A stretch of DNA of 35,539 nucleotides from Oscillospiraceae bacterium (GTDB taxonomy: Bacteria; Bacillota; Clostridia; Oscillospirales; Oscillospiraceae), in NCBI GenBank assembly GCA_020025275.1, contig JAHHSI010000023.1:1-35539 (forward strand). Direction: 5' to 3'. Of the stretch, positions 7,190-15,991 are shown piece by piece. Each line of letters opens with the position of its first letter. The stretch's first letter is position 1. The notes beneath the pieces were generated by a model. That model made no database searches, had not been told where the DNA came from, and saw nothing but the letters and a program-made list of their open reading frames with translations. The translations under genes and the position numbers were made by a program.

Positions 7190-8710
7190 TTACCGGCGGC
7201 GGAAAATACGCCGCATCGGTGCTGCAATCAATTCCCGTTCAAAGCGATTCATGCCGAACATCCACAGACAAGCGGCATATATGACCACAAAGACCATGCC
7301 CCACACGGCAATCTGCAGATAGGTCTCCACCGGGGCAAAGGCCGCAATGCAGACGGCCGTGATGGTGGGGAACATCATCGACGGCAGCAGCTGCCGGATC
7401 TTCTTCCAGAACCACGGAATGTTCAATCCGATCTTCCGGTGATAGTACCAGTTCATCAGGATCACCTGTCCGCACAGGGTCGTCAGCAGAACACAGCCCG
7501 CCGCTCCGACACCATCCCACAAATAGCAGGCCGGGATCAGCAGTACTGCGTTGATTATGGCCACGATCAAATAGGCAATGGACCGGAATTTGTGCATATT
7601 CATAGCCCGCTGAATCTCGATCCCCACCGTCTGAATGGCTGGAAACATGGTGGAGGCAAACAAAAGCAGAGTCACGATATAGTCCACCCGGAATTGCTCG
7701 TCGCCGCCCCAGAGCACCACAAACGGCTGTCCCACGGCAACAAAACCCAAAAAGATGCAGGCCAGAAGAATAAACTGTAGCCGTCCCGCCTTGGTGAAGA
7801 GCTTCGTCAGCTCCCTGCGCGGCTGATTCTCCGCCACCATACGGTGGACGCGCGGTGTCAGAACATTCGTCACCGCATTGGAGAAGGACAAATAGTAGAC
7901 ATTGAGCTGCGAGGCCACGGTATATACCGTGACGGCCGTGGTTCCGTGGACCCAGCCCATCATCAGCCGGTCGATACTCCAGTTGATATTCTCCACCACA
8001 ATACCGATAAAGACGTAAACCGTATAGCCCATCATCTCTTTCATCAGCCCAAAATCGTAGTGGCGGAAGTCAAATGGCATATGCAGCTTTCGGAAGCAGA
8101 AAACAATATTGATAAGACCGCTCAAAAGCGTAAAGATCAGTGCGGTCACCGTCAGCGTTACCGAGCGATAGCCCATCAGCAGCAGCGGGATCATGATCAG
8201 CGGGTTGAGCACCTGCTTGCCCATGTTCACCATTTTCTGGAACAGATACTGCTCATGGATCGTCACATGCGACTCAAAAACACTGATGGGAAAATAGACC
8301 GCCGCATTGACCGTCATGATCTTCAGCAGCTTTTCACCCAGCGCGATCTCATCCGGCGTCAGCTTGCTGCCGAAAATAACGGTGCCGTGCATGGACAGGT
8401 AAAAACCGATGGCCAGCACCAACGCCCCAAGAAAGAGGTAGGTGACCAAAAACATCCCGTTGATGCGTGCCATGCCCTTTTCGTCATTTTCCACTTTGAA
8501 CCGGGAATAATAGCGCACATAGGCACTGCCAAGACCAAAGCTCAGGAGGTTCAGATACGAGATAATGGGCAGTACCAAATTGTATACGCCGAACTCACTA
8601 TCACCCAGTTGTTCGATCATGATCGGTGTATAGGCCATGGAAATGATGGTACTCAGACCCATGGAAATATAAGAGAGCACAGCACCCACTTTGATTTGGT
8701 TTACCTTCAC
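7190..8710 (-). CDS. Wzx-like polysaccharide flippase (MOP superfamily)
   Basis: Integral membrane protein of 506 residues with 12-14 predicted helices. It opens with KVGAVLSYISMGLSTIISM followed by YTPIMIEQLGDSEFGVYNL, the classic start of lipid-linked oligosaccharide flippases. The GTG at 8710 is chosen because AAAGGGGAG lies six bases before it; a TTG at 8731 would fall only about five bases after the predicted transcription start. The genes for the polymer it would export are not adjacent. The nearest glycan operon is on the other side of the capsid cassette and has its own Wzx. It probably forms a two-gene unit with the TetR regulator downstream. Confidence 0.88.
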   Translation of the reverse strand: MKVNQIKVGAVLSYISMGLSTIISMAYTPIMIEQLGDSEFGVYNLVLPIISYLNLLSFGLGSAYVRYYSRFKVENDEKGMARINGMFLVTYLFLGALVLAIGFYLSMHGTVIFGSKLTPDEIALGEKLLKIMTVNAAVYFPISVFESHVTIHEQYLFQKMVNMGKQVLNPLIMIPLLLMGYRSVTLTVTALIFTLLSGLINIVFCFRKLHMPFDFRHYDFGLMKEMMGYTVYVFIGIVVENINWSIDRLMMGWVHGTTAVTVYTVASQLNVYYLSFSNAVTNVLTPRVHRMVAENQPRRELTKLFTKAGRLQFILLACIFLGFVAVGQPFVVLWGGDEQFRVDYIVTLLLFASTMFPAIQTVGIEIQRAMNMHKFRSIAYLIVAIINAVLLIPACYLWDGVGAAGCVLLTTLCGQVILMNWYYHRKIGLNIPWFWKKIRQLLPSMMFPTITAVCIAAFAPVETYLQIAVWGMVFVVIYAACLWMFGMNRFERELIAAPMRRIFRRR

Positions 8711-8742
8711 CTGTTTCTCCCCTTTCCACAAGATGACATCCT

Positions 8743-8771
8743 ATTATATCCAATTATTTCCCATATGTAAA
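8743..8771 (-). promoter_or_regulatory. Promoter of the flippase - TetR unit
   Basis: On the minus strand TTTACA (8766-8771) and the perfect TATAAT (8743-8748) are separated by 17 bp. The predicted start of transcription near 8736 supports the GTG at 8710 as the flippase start. Confidence 0.8.
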
Positions 8772-8801
8772 GAGGATTCCCCCGGCGATTCTTTTCCTAC
8801 G

Positions 8802-8833
8802 AAAAAACGCCGCGGACTTCCCCGCCGCAGCAC
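8802..8833 (-). terminator. Intrinsic terminator of the transglutaminase-like gene
   Basis: On the minus strand GTGCTGCGG and CCGCGGCGT pair across a 9-nt loop, with some G-T pairs, and run directly into six T residues (plus A8802-8807). It lies about 80 bp past the stop of the gene at 8914-9939. Confidence 0.6.
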
Positions 8834-8913
8834 TTCTCTTCCGGGAATCTCGGTACCCCTCCGCCGGCTCCGAGCCTCTGTCGTGATGTTATCTCATGAA
8901 ACCGCACTTCCCT

Positions 8914-9939
8914 TTATTGCTCCAACAGCGGCGCCGTTTCCTGCTCCTCATCCGGCTGCTGCACGGTCATGGCCTCGTCCATTTTTTCGCCGAAATCCAG
9001 TTGAATCACCGCCTGAGCCACATTCACGGAACAGTGCAGGGACTTTCCCTTTTCTGCGGCAAGCTGTTTTCCCAAGGCAGCCACTTCCTCCAAAATAGAG
9101 CGATTCAGGCCGCCGCCCCGCCAATGGAACACAAAATGCTCTTTCTTCTTGCGCAGCGTCTGGCGAATGCGGCTCTCCACCTGCTCCATCTTTGTAAGAG
9201 AGATGGTGCGATAGTAAAACCCATCACCGTCGCTGCACGCAGGCACCTCCATTACCAGCGGCTGGTGATCCCGGAAGATGTGGGCATCATCCAGATTAAA
9301 ATAATCATACCGCGCCACGCCTCGCTGCAGCGAGTTGTCGAAGGTGGCATCCAGATGGTAGTTTTTTCCATTCACCGTCACCACGTTCCACGCATGGCGG
9401 TATCGGATTCCCTTCTCCGGACAATTGTGGCAAAGTGCCACCACACACGGCAGCTGCACTGCGTCACACAGGACCTTGACGGTCTTAGCAATCCCCTCAC
9501 ACACGCCCACACCCTGGGTCAGCGGTCCGATGATCTCGTGGGAATAGGATTTTTTCAGCTTGTCATATCGGACATTCTGCAAAATGAAGTCGTGGATCGC
9601 CTCTTCTTTCTCCCGGTCATTCTTCCCCGCCAACGGACGCGTCAGGCGCTGAATTCGCGCATGGATCGCCTGCCGATGCTCCCGGATCTTCCCCTTATCA
9701 AAAAGATACTCCGGCAGAAACTCGACATGATCGGCCCCCGGGTAAAAACGATAGTGGTACCCGGTCACAAAGAACAGCAGCGGCTCATCCAGCTTCAGGC
9801 GAAGATAGACGTCGGCCAGTTCCTCCGCGGGGAGTTTCGGGACGCGGATCACCGTTTCCACTCGATCGATCCCCTGCCGCAGCAGCTCATACACCGTACG
9901 CCGCTCTTTGGAAAGTCCCTTGCCGTAATATCCTGCCAT
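8914..9939 (-). CDS. Transglutaminase-like cysteine peptidase/core domain protein
   Basis: 341-residue protein with a transglutaminase-like catalytic core: Cys147 in GVGVCEGIAKT, His182 in RHAWNVV and Asp197 in HLDATFDN, in the right order and spacing for a papain-fold triad. Family members act as peptidases or cross-linking enzymes, and some process peptidoglycan peptides. The N-terminal ~110 residues and the C-terminal ~100 residues are not recognised. No signal peptide is seen, so a cytoplasmic role is more likely than a secreted one. The ATG at 9939 has AGGAGG 8 bases upstream. It follows the capsid cassette on the same strand but has its own promoter and terminator, which argues that it is a separate host unit. 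Confidence 0.8.
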   Translation of the reverse strand: MAGYYGKGLSKERRTVYELLRQGIDRVETVIRVPKLPAEELADVYLRLKLDEPLLFFVTGYHYRFYPGADHVEFLPEYLFDKGKIREHRQAIHARIQRLTRPLAGKNDREKEEAIHDFILQNVRYDKLKKSYSHEIIGPLTQGVGVCEGIAKTVKVLCDAVQLPCVVALCHNCPEKGIRYRHAWNVVTVNGKNYHLDATFDNSLQRGVARYDYFNLDDAHIFRDHQPLVMEVPACSDGDGFYYRTISLTKMEQVESRIRQTLRKKKEHFVFHWRGGGLNRSILEEVAALGKQLAAEKGKSLHCSVNVAQAVIQLDFGEKMDEAMTVQQPDEEQETAPLLEQ

Positions 9940-9969
9940 CGTTTCCACCTCCTCTTTGTGCTGCTCCCT

Positions 9970-9998
9970 ATTATCGAGAAAAGCCCCCCTCTTGTCAA
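9970..9998 (-). promoter_or_regulatory. Promoter of the transglutaminase-like gene, embedded in the preceding terminator
   Basis: On the minus strand TTGACA (9993-9998) and GATAAT (9970-9975) have a 17-bp spacer. The -35 occupies the tip of the terminator hairpin at 9983-10007, and the spacer contains its descending arm and T tract. Confidence 0.75.
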
Positions 9999-10007
9999 GA
10001 GGAGGGC
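9979..10007 (-). terminator. Intrinsic terminator of the capsid cassette
   Basis: On the minus strand GCCCTCCTCTT and AAGAGGGGGGC form an 11-bp stem (one G-T pair) around a 3-nt loop, followed by TTTTCTC. It starts six bases after the stop of the last cassette gene. Confidence 0.85.
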
Positions 10008-10012
10008 CGCTC

Positions 10013-11122
10013 TCAAAACGCCATCGCTACGCCGAACTTCCCGAAGAGGTTCTCCACCTTCCTCTTCTGGGCCGGTGTCATTCGATCGGCGTATTTTTCG
10101 GCCAGTGTCCGTGCCGCGTCCTCATCGCCTCCTTTGAGGTAGTTGCCCATGGCGCGCTCCAGACTGTCGCTGGCCGTCGAACTGAGAGACGCCTGCTTCG
10201 CAGCCGGTGCCGATGCCTTTCCGCTATTGACGCGCATCCCGTCGGATGCCCTCTGCTCGGCCGCTGCCTTGTCTTGAAAGTACTTGAGCATCAGCGCATA
10301 GTTCTTGTAGTCCTGATCGCGTAGATCCTCATACCGTGACTGCGCCTGCGCCATTTCCTTTTGCCACAGGTCCTTCTTGTCCCGCCACTGGCGGTACTCC
10401 TCCGCTTTCTCTTTTTGCAGCGCCTCATAGCGATCCTTCATCGCCGCCCCCTGCCGATCGTAGACATCCCTGGCCTGCTCTTGGAACTGCGGAACCAGCT
10501 GGGCCAGCCGCTCCAAATACTGCTGATATGACTGCTGCGCCGCCGTCTGCGCATACGATGACTCATAGCCGCCGCTGAGGGCCGCCGTTTTTCCCAAGGT
10601 GTCCTCCATGGCCCCCTGTCCCTCCTGCCGATAGAGCTGCGCGTACCGCTGGTACGTGGCATCCTCCTCCGGATTGTAGGAAAACTCCGGTCGGCTCTCC
10701 ATCTGCTCGTAGAGCGTCTTGAGCTGCTCATCAAATGCCGAACTGTACTCCCCCGGCTGCAAAGCCTCGATGCTCTGTCGCTCCGCCTCCGCCGCCAATA
10801 CACTGTCCGACGGAGTGTAGCCCTGTTCCAACCCGGCCAGTCGATCCATTGTCTCGTCCGAAACACCGGCGAGCACCTGTTTCCCTGTGCTGTTTCCCTT
10901 CTGAATCGCCTGTTCTCTTGCCAGCAGGCTCCCCCACGTCTCATCACCTGCCACACCGTCCACCGCCAGGCCGTTCTTTCTCTGATAGTCAAAGACTGCT
11001 GCCTGCGTTTTCACACCGTACCCGCCGTCCACATCCAGATTGTAGCCGTGCTGATTTAACTTTCGCTGTAGCTCGTAGACATCACCACCGTAGGTTCCGC
11101 GCCATAATTTACGATAGCCCAT
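10013..11122 (-). CDS. Peptidoglycan-binding, coiled-coil virion protein
   Basis: 369 residues. Residues ~9-67 form a peptidoglycan_binding_1 domain (DVYELQRKLNQHGY, then DGGYGVKTQAAVFDYQRKNG and VDGVAGDETW). The remainder is strongly helical and rich in Q, E, A and K, with coiled-coil-like stretches around 200-290 and no membrane segment or catalytic domain. It is the last gene of the structural cassette, 20 bp after the fibre gene, with GGGAGG before the ATG. Wall binding plus a long helical rod fits a particle protein that anchors at or threads through the cell wall during DNA delivery, or an internal ejection protein. No hydrolase active site is visible, so it is not a lysin. The role is inferred. 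Confidence 0.75.
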   Translation of the reverse strand: MGYRKLWRGTYGGDVYELQRKLNQHGYNLDVDGGYGVKTQAAVFDYQRKNGLAVDGVAGDETWGSLLAREQAIQKGNSTGKQVLAGVSDETMDRLAGLEQGYTPSDSVLAAEAERQSIEALQPGEYSSAFDEQLKTLYEQMESRPEFSYNPEEDATYQRYAQLYRQEGQGAMEDTLGKTAALSGGYESSYAQTAAQQSYQQYLERLAQLVPQFQEQARDVYDRQGAAMKDRYEALQKEKAEEYRQWRDKKDLWQKEMAQAQSRYEDLRDQDYKNYALMLKYFQDKAAAEQRASDGMRVNSGKASAPAAKQASLSSTASDSLERAMGNYLKGGDEDAARTLAEKYADRMTPAQKRKVENLFGKFGVAMAF

Positions 11123-11142
11123 ACCTTTCTTCCTCCCTTACA

Positions 11143-12876
11143 TCAGCCGATCCGCTTCCACATATAAACCACCAGATACGGCGGCATATTGTTGTGAGCT
11201 CGGTCTCCTCCCTCGTTCTTTGCATTTCCTGCTGCCCAATTATAAGTTCCGTATTCCGTCATAAGGGCATAGTGGGGGCCATACGAGCCTTCGTTGTTCC
11301 GCTCTCCGATCCCGTGAAAATGCCGGGGCATTTCATCGATCGTCAATCGATGCTCCGCCTCGCCGCCGGTACTGCCTGCTGCGTATACTGCACCAGCCCC
11401 CAGCAAAAACCGATCCTGTATCCTCTGCCACACACCGCCAAACAGTTTGCCCGGGTCCGTATTGCTGACGCTCAGGTAGATGGCCCCCACCGGATAGGCC
11501 AGCAAGCCAGCCGATACTCCTTTGACGCTCATTCCTGCCGGAAATTCCGCAGGCAGTGCACACTCCAGCGCCTCTTTTTCGCTGTATTTGCCGATTCCCA
11601 CGCCCTTTCCGCCGGGGCGCAGATGGAGGGCCACCTCCGCAGTAGGAACGAGACAGACCGCTGTCTTTTTCTCTCCCAGACAATCCACGGCCGTAATTTC
11701 CACCTCGTAGGACTGCTGAGCGCTGAAGCCAGGAATGATCTTTCCCACTCCGCTTGCCAGCTCGGTGAAGCCGCCCCAGCGCCCGCTGGAAGGTCGTGTG
11801 CGCATCTTGATGGTCGCCGAGTTCCTCCCCCCCAGCGAGGTCACTTCCACGGTACTGCACACATAGAGATAGGTTCCGTCCTCCTGCGACTTTCCGTCAG
11901 CATCACAGCGAACCACACGTGCCGATGAGATCCGGGGGGCCGCATAGGGAAACACAGAAAGCACCCGGGACGCTGTGGTCCGCCGCCCCGGTCGGCGGTC
12001 ATCGACACGGACGCTCACCGTTTTCTCCCCGCCGCTCAGTACATCGGAGGTCCAATCCCCTCCATGGCCGGTTCCGATCCCGGTAATGGTGATGTTCCCG
12101 ATGGAGCTGCCCCGCCCCGCCGTGGCCGCCGTCCGAACACGGCAGCGAGTGTACCGCTCTACATAAATCCCCTGCCCGGCAAGCCACGGATGGCTGTTCA
12201 CCGGTTCTAACGTGACCGATTGGATGGCGGGCACATAGGATGACGGCACATGAAGTGTCATGCGATTGTGGGTCGTCCCCACCAAATTTCCTCCGGAATA
12301 CGTCTGGCAAAGGATGTCTATCTCACGGGATATCGTATCCGGCAGCTGGGACGCCAGTGACTCCGGCGGCGTCCACGCAACGCTTTCTCCGTCGGTCTGC
12401 CCGTTGGTAATGGCTCCGGCCGCCGTGCCGATGCTGTAGCGCAGTACATGACGAAACCCGCTGCAAGCCCTGTTGATACGGATCGTGGCCGGAGCGCCAA
12501 TCGTGAAACTTCCCGCCGCCACCGAAGAAGCTCTCGGGATCGTTGTCAGCACCAGCTGCCTGTCGGCATAGAGCCACCCGTAGGACGTGGTATTCAGATC
12601 GAACCCCGCTTCCACGGCGATCGTCTTGCTCCCATCCCCCTGATGGGCCACCGTGTGCTGCCCGCTGTAGAGCGTTGTGGTGGTATTCTTGGGAAAGCGC
12701 TTTCCCGCCAGATCGGCGATCCTCTTTCCATCCAGTGTAAGATAGCCGGAGGTATCCCCCATTTCATTGTACGTGGCACCGCTGCTGGTCACCGAAAACG
12801 TAATCACCACTTGGCTTGTGTTTGCGGTGATATTCTGTGAAATCTCTGTCACGTCCAGTGTTACATACGCAGACAT
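11143..12876 (-). CDS. Tail fibre protein, DUF859-like with collar-like C-terminal tip
   Basis: 577 residues and probably trimeric on the particle. The N-terminal ~110 residues are beta-rich. IPRASSVAAGSFTIGAPATI followed by RINRACSGFRHVLRYSIG closely resembles the DUF859 fibre proteins of streptococcal phages. The C-terminal ~110 residues, VGAIYLSVSNTDPGKLFGG to NMPPYLVVYMWKRIG, form a collar-type tip domain with a histidine-rich MPRHFHGIG turn of the kind found in short tail fibres that bind receptors. GGAGG precedes the ATG at 12876, 3 bp past the upstream gene's stop. It is the best candidate for host recognition. No template/variable repeat or reverse transcriptase is present to diversify it. 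Confidence 0.85.
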   Translation of the reverse strand: MSAYVTLDVTEISQNITANTSQVVITFSVTSSGATYNEMGDTSGYLTLDGKRIADLAGKRFPKNTTTTLYSGQHTVAHQGDGSKTIAVEAGFDLNTTSYGWLYADRQLVLTTIPRASSVAAGSFTIGAPATIRINRACSGFRHVLRYSIGTAAGAITNGQTDGESVAWTPPESLASQLPDTISREIDILCQTYSGGNLVGTTHNRMTLHVPSSYVPAIQSVTLEPVNSHPWLAGQGIYVERYTRCRVRTAATAGRGSSIGNITITGIGTGHGGDWTSDVLSGGEKTVSVRVDDRRPGRRTTASRVLSVFPYAAPRISSARVVRCDADGKSQEDGTYLYVCSTVEVTSLGGRNSATIKMRTRPSSGRWGGFTELASGVGKIIPGFSAQQSYEVEITAVDCLGEKKTAVCLVPTAEVALHLRPGGKGVGIGKYSEKEALECALPAEFPAGMSVKGVSAGLLAYPVGAIYLSVSNTDPGKLFGGVWQRIQDRFLLGAGAVYAAGSTGGEAEHRLTIDEMPRHFHGIGERNNEGSYGPHYALMTEYGTYNWAAGNAKNEGGDRAHNNMPPYLVVYMWKRIG

Positions 12877-12879
12877 CTC

Positions 12880-13890
12880 TTATCCTCCGATCCATTTGAT
12901 ACTCAGCCCATCCGTCCCGTCAATGTCCCACCGCCCCAGTGTTATCGCCTGCAGCACCGTAATATTGTTGATGTAGAGTCGGTTGTTGGACACATAGGCC
13001 ACCTCCACTGCATCCTGCCAAAACGACAGCTTTTGTGCAGTGTAGGTGGCACGGAAGTTGGTCTGGTTGATTACCGTCTCTCCGTCAACCTCCGTGACCG
13101 TGAGATTCTGCCCCACCGCAACGCCATAGACCGGCAGTCCATCTTCATAGTAGACGATGCCGGTACGGATGTACCCTTCCGTCCCCACCTTGTACGTCTC
13201 AAAATCGGCGCTGATTTTGTCCAGATTGGCCTTGAGTACGGAAAAGAAACTGTAGTACTGGGTGATGGCCTCTGGATTTGCCGTGATCTCGGCATTGATT
13301 TTCTGAATGTAGGAGCCAAAGTCGGAGATCGCCACATACTTCTCGGACATCTTGAAGCCCAGCGCATTGATGCTGTCCACGCACCCGCTGATTGCAGCCC
13401 CCAGTTCTGCGGTTTCGCCGTTCAGGAGCGCCGCCGCTTTTTCCTGTTCACTGGTCCGTGCCTCCAGTGACTCCGTCTTTCCCCGCAGGCTGTCTGCCGT
13501 CGTCTGCAAGCCCTCTGTCGCCGCCTGCAGTTCTTTGGTCAGCTGCCCCAGTGTCTGGGTCACGTGTTCTACACTGGCGGTCTTGTCCCCCAGCTCCGTA
13601 GTGGTCCCCTGCAGTCCTGCCACATCTTGCTTCAGCTTGGTAATGTCCGGCATTGTCACCTCCCGGGTGACCTCGTTTGCCGTCTTGATGATCATGCTGC
13701 GCAGCGTCTGGTACTGTTCCTTTTGCTCCTGACGGACGGCGGCGGTGGTGCTCCCGCCATCACCGCCGCCATCTGTGGTCTCCATCAGTAAATTCAGCTG
13801 CTGAACCAACTGAAAGAGATAGGCATATTGCCGCTGTACCTGCTGCCCCACATCCCCCTCCGGTCTCGGCGGCATGAAGAAGGTACTCAT
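12880..13890 (-). CDS. Coiled-coil fibre/baseplate-like minor structural protein
   Basis: 336 residues. A short N-terminal adapter (PPRPEGDVGQQVQRQYAYL) is followed by a Gly/Asp-rich hinge and a long heptad-like region (about 60-170) rich in Q, T, E and L. The C-terminal region (about 250-336) has the pattern KLSFWQDAVEVAYVSNNRLY and ends in ...SIKWIGG, seen at the tip of many Firmicutes phage minor structural proteins of the gp58 type. The ATG overlaps the preceding stop as ATGA (13887-13890), so translation is coupled. It likely links the tail hub to the DUF859-type fibre. Confidence 0.78.
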   Translation of the reverse strand: MSTFFMPPRPEGDVGQQVQRQYAYLFQLVQQLNLLMETTDGGGDGGSTTAAVRQEQKEQYQTLRSMIIKTANEVTREVTMPDITKLKQDVAGLQGTTTELGDKTASVEHVTQTLGQLTKELQAATEGLQTTADSLRGKTESLEARTSEQEKAAALLNGETAELGAAISGCVDSINALGFKMSEKYVAISDFGSYIQKINAEITANPEAITQYYSFFSVLKANLDKISADFETYKVGTEGYIRTGIVYYEDGLPVYGVAVGQNLTVTEVDGETVINQTNFRATYTAQKLSFWQDAVEVAYVSNNRLYINNITVLQAITLGRWDIDGTDGLSIKWIGG

Positions 13891-15605
13891 GGCCCATCAC
13901 TCCCCTTTTCGTAAATGGCCGATACGCTGTACAGTGTGCATTTTCCCTTTCCACATAAGCGCAGCCGCACCTGCCCCGCTCTCTGCGGGCGCAGATGGAG
14001 CAGGCATCCGCACGGTCCCTCCTGCCCGCGCACCGTCCCCTGCTTGCGCCATGTCCTGCCCCCATCACAGCTGAGGAATGCCTGTACCTCGCTGCCTTCC
14101 GGAAGCTCCATACGCAAGGTTAGTCTTGTAGGATAGGTGTTCTCCGCCGTGTCCAAGCCAAAATCACCGCTCTCAGCCTCCCAAGCCACCGCCGCTTCCG
14201 GCTCTCCCTCGCCGCCCGTCATGGCCCACAGCTCGCCGTCCGCCGTGAGGCAAAAGAGCTCCTCCCCCCGCCGCGCAAAGCACAGGGCGTGGGTGGCATC
14301 CTCCCGGAACCACAGCCGCAGCTGCGTGTCGTATACCAGCAGCTGCCACTGCCCCTTCTCGTCGCATCCGCTGAGGTAGTATCGCCCCTCCAGAGCGCCT
14401 GCCGCGGTCTGCTGCAGATCCATCTGCCCCAGCGGCCGGGATACTGCCGCCGGCATACTGCCGTCAAAAGCATAGACGCCGCCGGGGCCCTGATAGTAGA
14501 GCGTCCCGTCCACCGTAACAATGCTCTTGTGGCTGCCCCTCTTCACCCCGGCACACGCCACATTCACCACCTGATGGGCCCCCGCAGCACTGGGGTAAAC
14601 CCGCTCCATGCACTGTTCTTTGAAAAAGATGGGGCTGCCCAGGTAGGCGGCCGCACCGGTAAAGGGCCCGTCCGAACCGCGGGTGACGGCATAGCTGTCG
14701 GTGGAGCGTCCGGCATAGCACGTCCAGTTTTTGAAGTCCCCCAGCTTGCTGGCATAAATGGCATTGACCGCCTGCCCGTTGACAATCCCGTATTTGCATC
14801 CCCATAGCCGATTGCCGCACTCCACGACGAAGTCCATGTCCGGCACCACACGCCGGAGCGTGATTGCCTCCGTCCGGACACAATCGCCTGCCACGACCCC
14901 GCCAATGACCAGAACGCTCTCCTCTGCATGCCGCAGCACCTTCTGCCCGTTGAGCATCGCAAGTCCGCAGCCGGAAACCTCCACACCGTCTCCTTCTGCA
15001 AACCCCTTGCCGATCCCCGCTGCGGCGATCTTCACACACACGTCCTCCACCGGCATCCAGCCGTCCTGTGTATACTGCCGCAGCACCGGTGTCGAGGGAG
15101 CGATGTCCAGCCACAGCGCTCCGTTTTTCGGTTCTGCCGGCGGCTGTTCTGCCGGTGCATAGCCCGTATACGCTGTGCCGTCCGCCCTGCACAGGGAGAA
15201 AGTGACCTCTCCATGTGTGGTGACCGTATTCTCCAGATAGCCGAACTCGGACACATCCCGCGTGTTGATCCACACCTTGTCAGGCCAGATCAGGAGAAAC
15301 GCGCCCATAGACACCAGCTGCTTTTCCCCTTGGGTCAGCACGGGGCCAACAGGCTTGCCGTTCATGTAGATCGTCGTTCCGTCCACCCACAGCAAGGCCT
15401 CCTTCACCACAAGTCCGCCGGGATGGGCCAGTCGGGTCATCAGCCCCCGCCCGGGTCGTACGGTCATGGCGGGAAACCCCCGGCCGCTGAGATTTTTCAT
15501 CCATGCAAAGCTGCCTGTTTCAATGCGCTCACGCCGGTCATAGCCCAGAAAGCGGCTGATGGTCACGCGGTGCTGACGCGGCGGCTTCATCTTCGGAAAA
15601 AACAT
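13887..15605 (-). CDS. Large beta-rich tail/head-closure protein, propeller-like
   Basis: 572 residues, almost all predicted beta strand, with repeated blade-like units: LLWVDGTTIYMNGKPVGPV, SIVTVDGTLYYQGPGGVYAF and GEELFCLTADGELWAM. This arrangement resembles beta-propeller proteins that close the portal channel in short-tailed phages (P22 gp10 is a functional analogy, not a demonstrated homology). The RRERIETGSFAWMKNLS start is typical of the Firmicutes versions. AAGGAGGAGG precedes the ATG. It sits 13 bp after the connector gene, exactly where a tail-hub protein is expected. No tape-measure or tail-tube gene intervenes. Confidence 0.7.
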   Translation of the reverse strand: MFFPKMKPPRQHRVTISRFLGYDRRERIETGSFAWMKNLSGRGFPAMTVRPGRGLMTRLAHPGGLVVKEALLWVDGTTIYMNGKPVGPVLTQGEKQLVSMGAFLLIWPDKVWINTRDVSEFGYLENTVTTHGEVTFSLCRADGTAYTGYAPAEQPPAEPKNGALWLDIAPSTPVLRQYTQDGWMPVEDVCVKIAAAGIGKGFAEGDGVEVSGCGLAMLNGQKVLRHAEESVLVIGGVVAGDCVRTEAITLRRVVPDMDFVVECGNRLWGCKYGIVNGQAVNAIYASKLGDFKNWTCYAGRSTDSYAVTRGSDGPFTGAAAYLGSPIFFKEQCMERVYPSAAGAHQVVNVACAGVKRGSHKSIVTVDGTLYYQGPGGVYAFDGSMPAAVSRPLGQMDLQQTAAGALEGRYYLSGCDEKGQWQLLVYDTQLRLWFREDATHALCFARRGEELFCLTADGELWAMTGGEGEPEAAVAWEAESGDFGLDTAENTYPTRLTLRMELPEGSEVQAFLSCDGGRTWRKQGTVRGQEGPCGCLLHLRPQRAGQVRLRLCGKGKCTLYSVSAIYEKGSDGP

Positions 15606-15618
15606 GGCCCTCCTCCTT

Positions 15619-15975
15619 TCAGCAGAGCTTCAGTGCCTTCACCGGTGCCTTGGGCAAATGGGCTCGGTTGTAGGCGTCCCGATACGAAAAAAAGCTGCTG
15701 TTCCAGGCGGCCGCCGCATTGGCATAGCGCTCCACTTCCCCGTTGGCATAGTGGATCTGTGCCTCTACATAGTGGCGGTAGAGCTCATCATAGGGCGGGT
15801 TGACCTGCAAAATCGTCTCGTTGTTCACCGTTTCCGGTGCTGTCTTTCCCAGGATCTCCACCGCCACAAAGCCCTCTGCCTGAGCGATCCAGCGGCGTTT
15901 TTGTTCTGCGCTGTACTGGTTGGGCAGCAGCTGATCGATCTGCTCCAGGACCTCACGCACCTTCCGCTGAGACAT
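15619..15975 (-). CDS. Head-tail connector/adaptor-like protein
   Basis: 118-residue, mainly helical protein: VREVLEQIDQLLPNQYSAEQ, then PPYDELYRHYVEAQIHYANGE, then YANAAAAWNSSFFSYRDAYNR. Length, helical content and position (after the capsid gene, before the first tail gene) fit the adaptor ring that docks under the portal. The GAGGAGGGAGG ribosome binding site lies close before the ATG at 15975. I do not recognise a specific family signature beyond this pattern, so the call rests mostly on synteny. Confidence 0.65.
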   Translation of the reverse strand: MSQRKVREVLEQIDQLLPNQYSAEQKRRWIAQAEGFVAVEILGKTAPETVNNETILQVNPPYDELYRHYVEAQIHYANGEVERYANAAAAWNSSFFSYRDAYNRAHLPKAPVKALKLC

Positions 15976-15991
15976 CCGCCTCCCTCCTCTC

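Noticed and set aside
6350..10137. Long plus-strand frames opposite the TetR, flippase and transglutaminase-like genes
   Set aside because: Composition is low-complexity His/Gln/Arg-rich, typical of antisense shadows of GC-rich genes, and none has a ribosome binding site.
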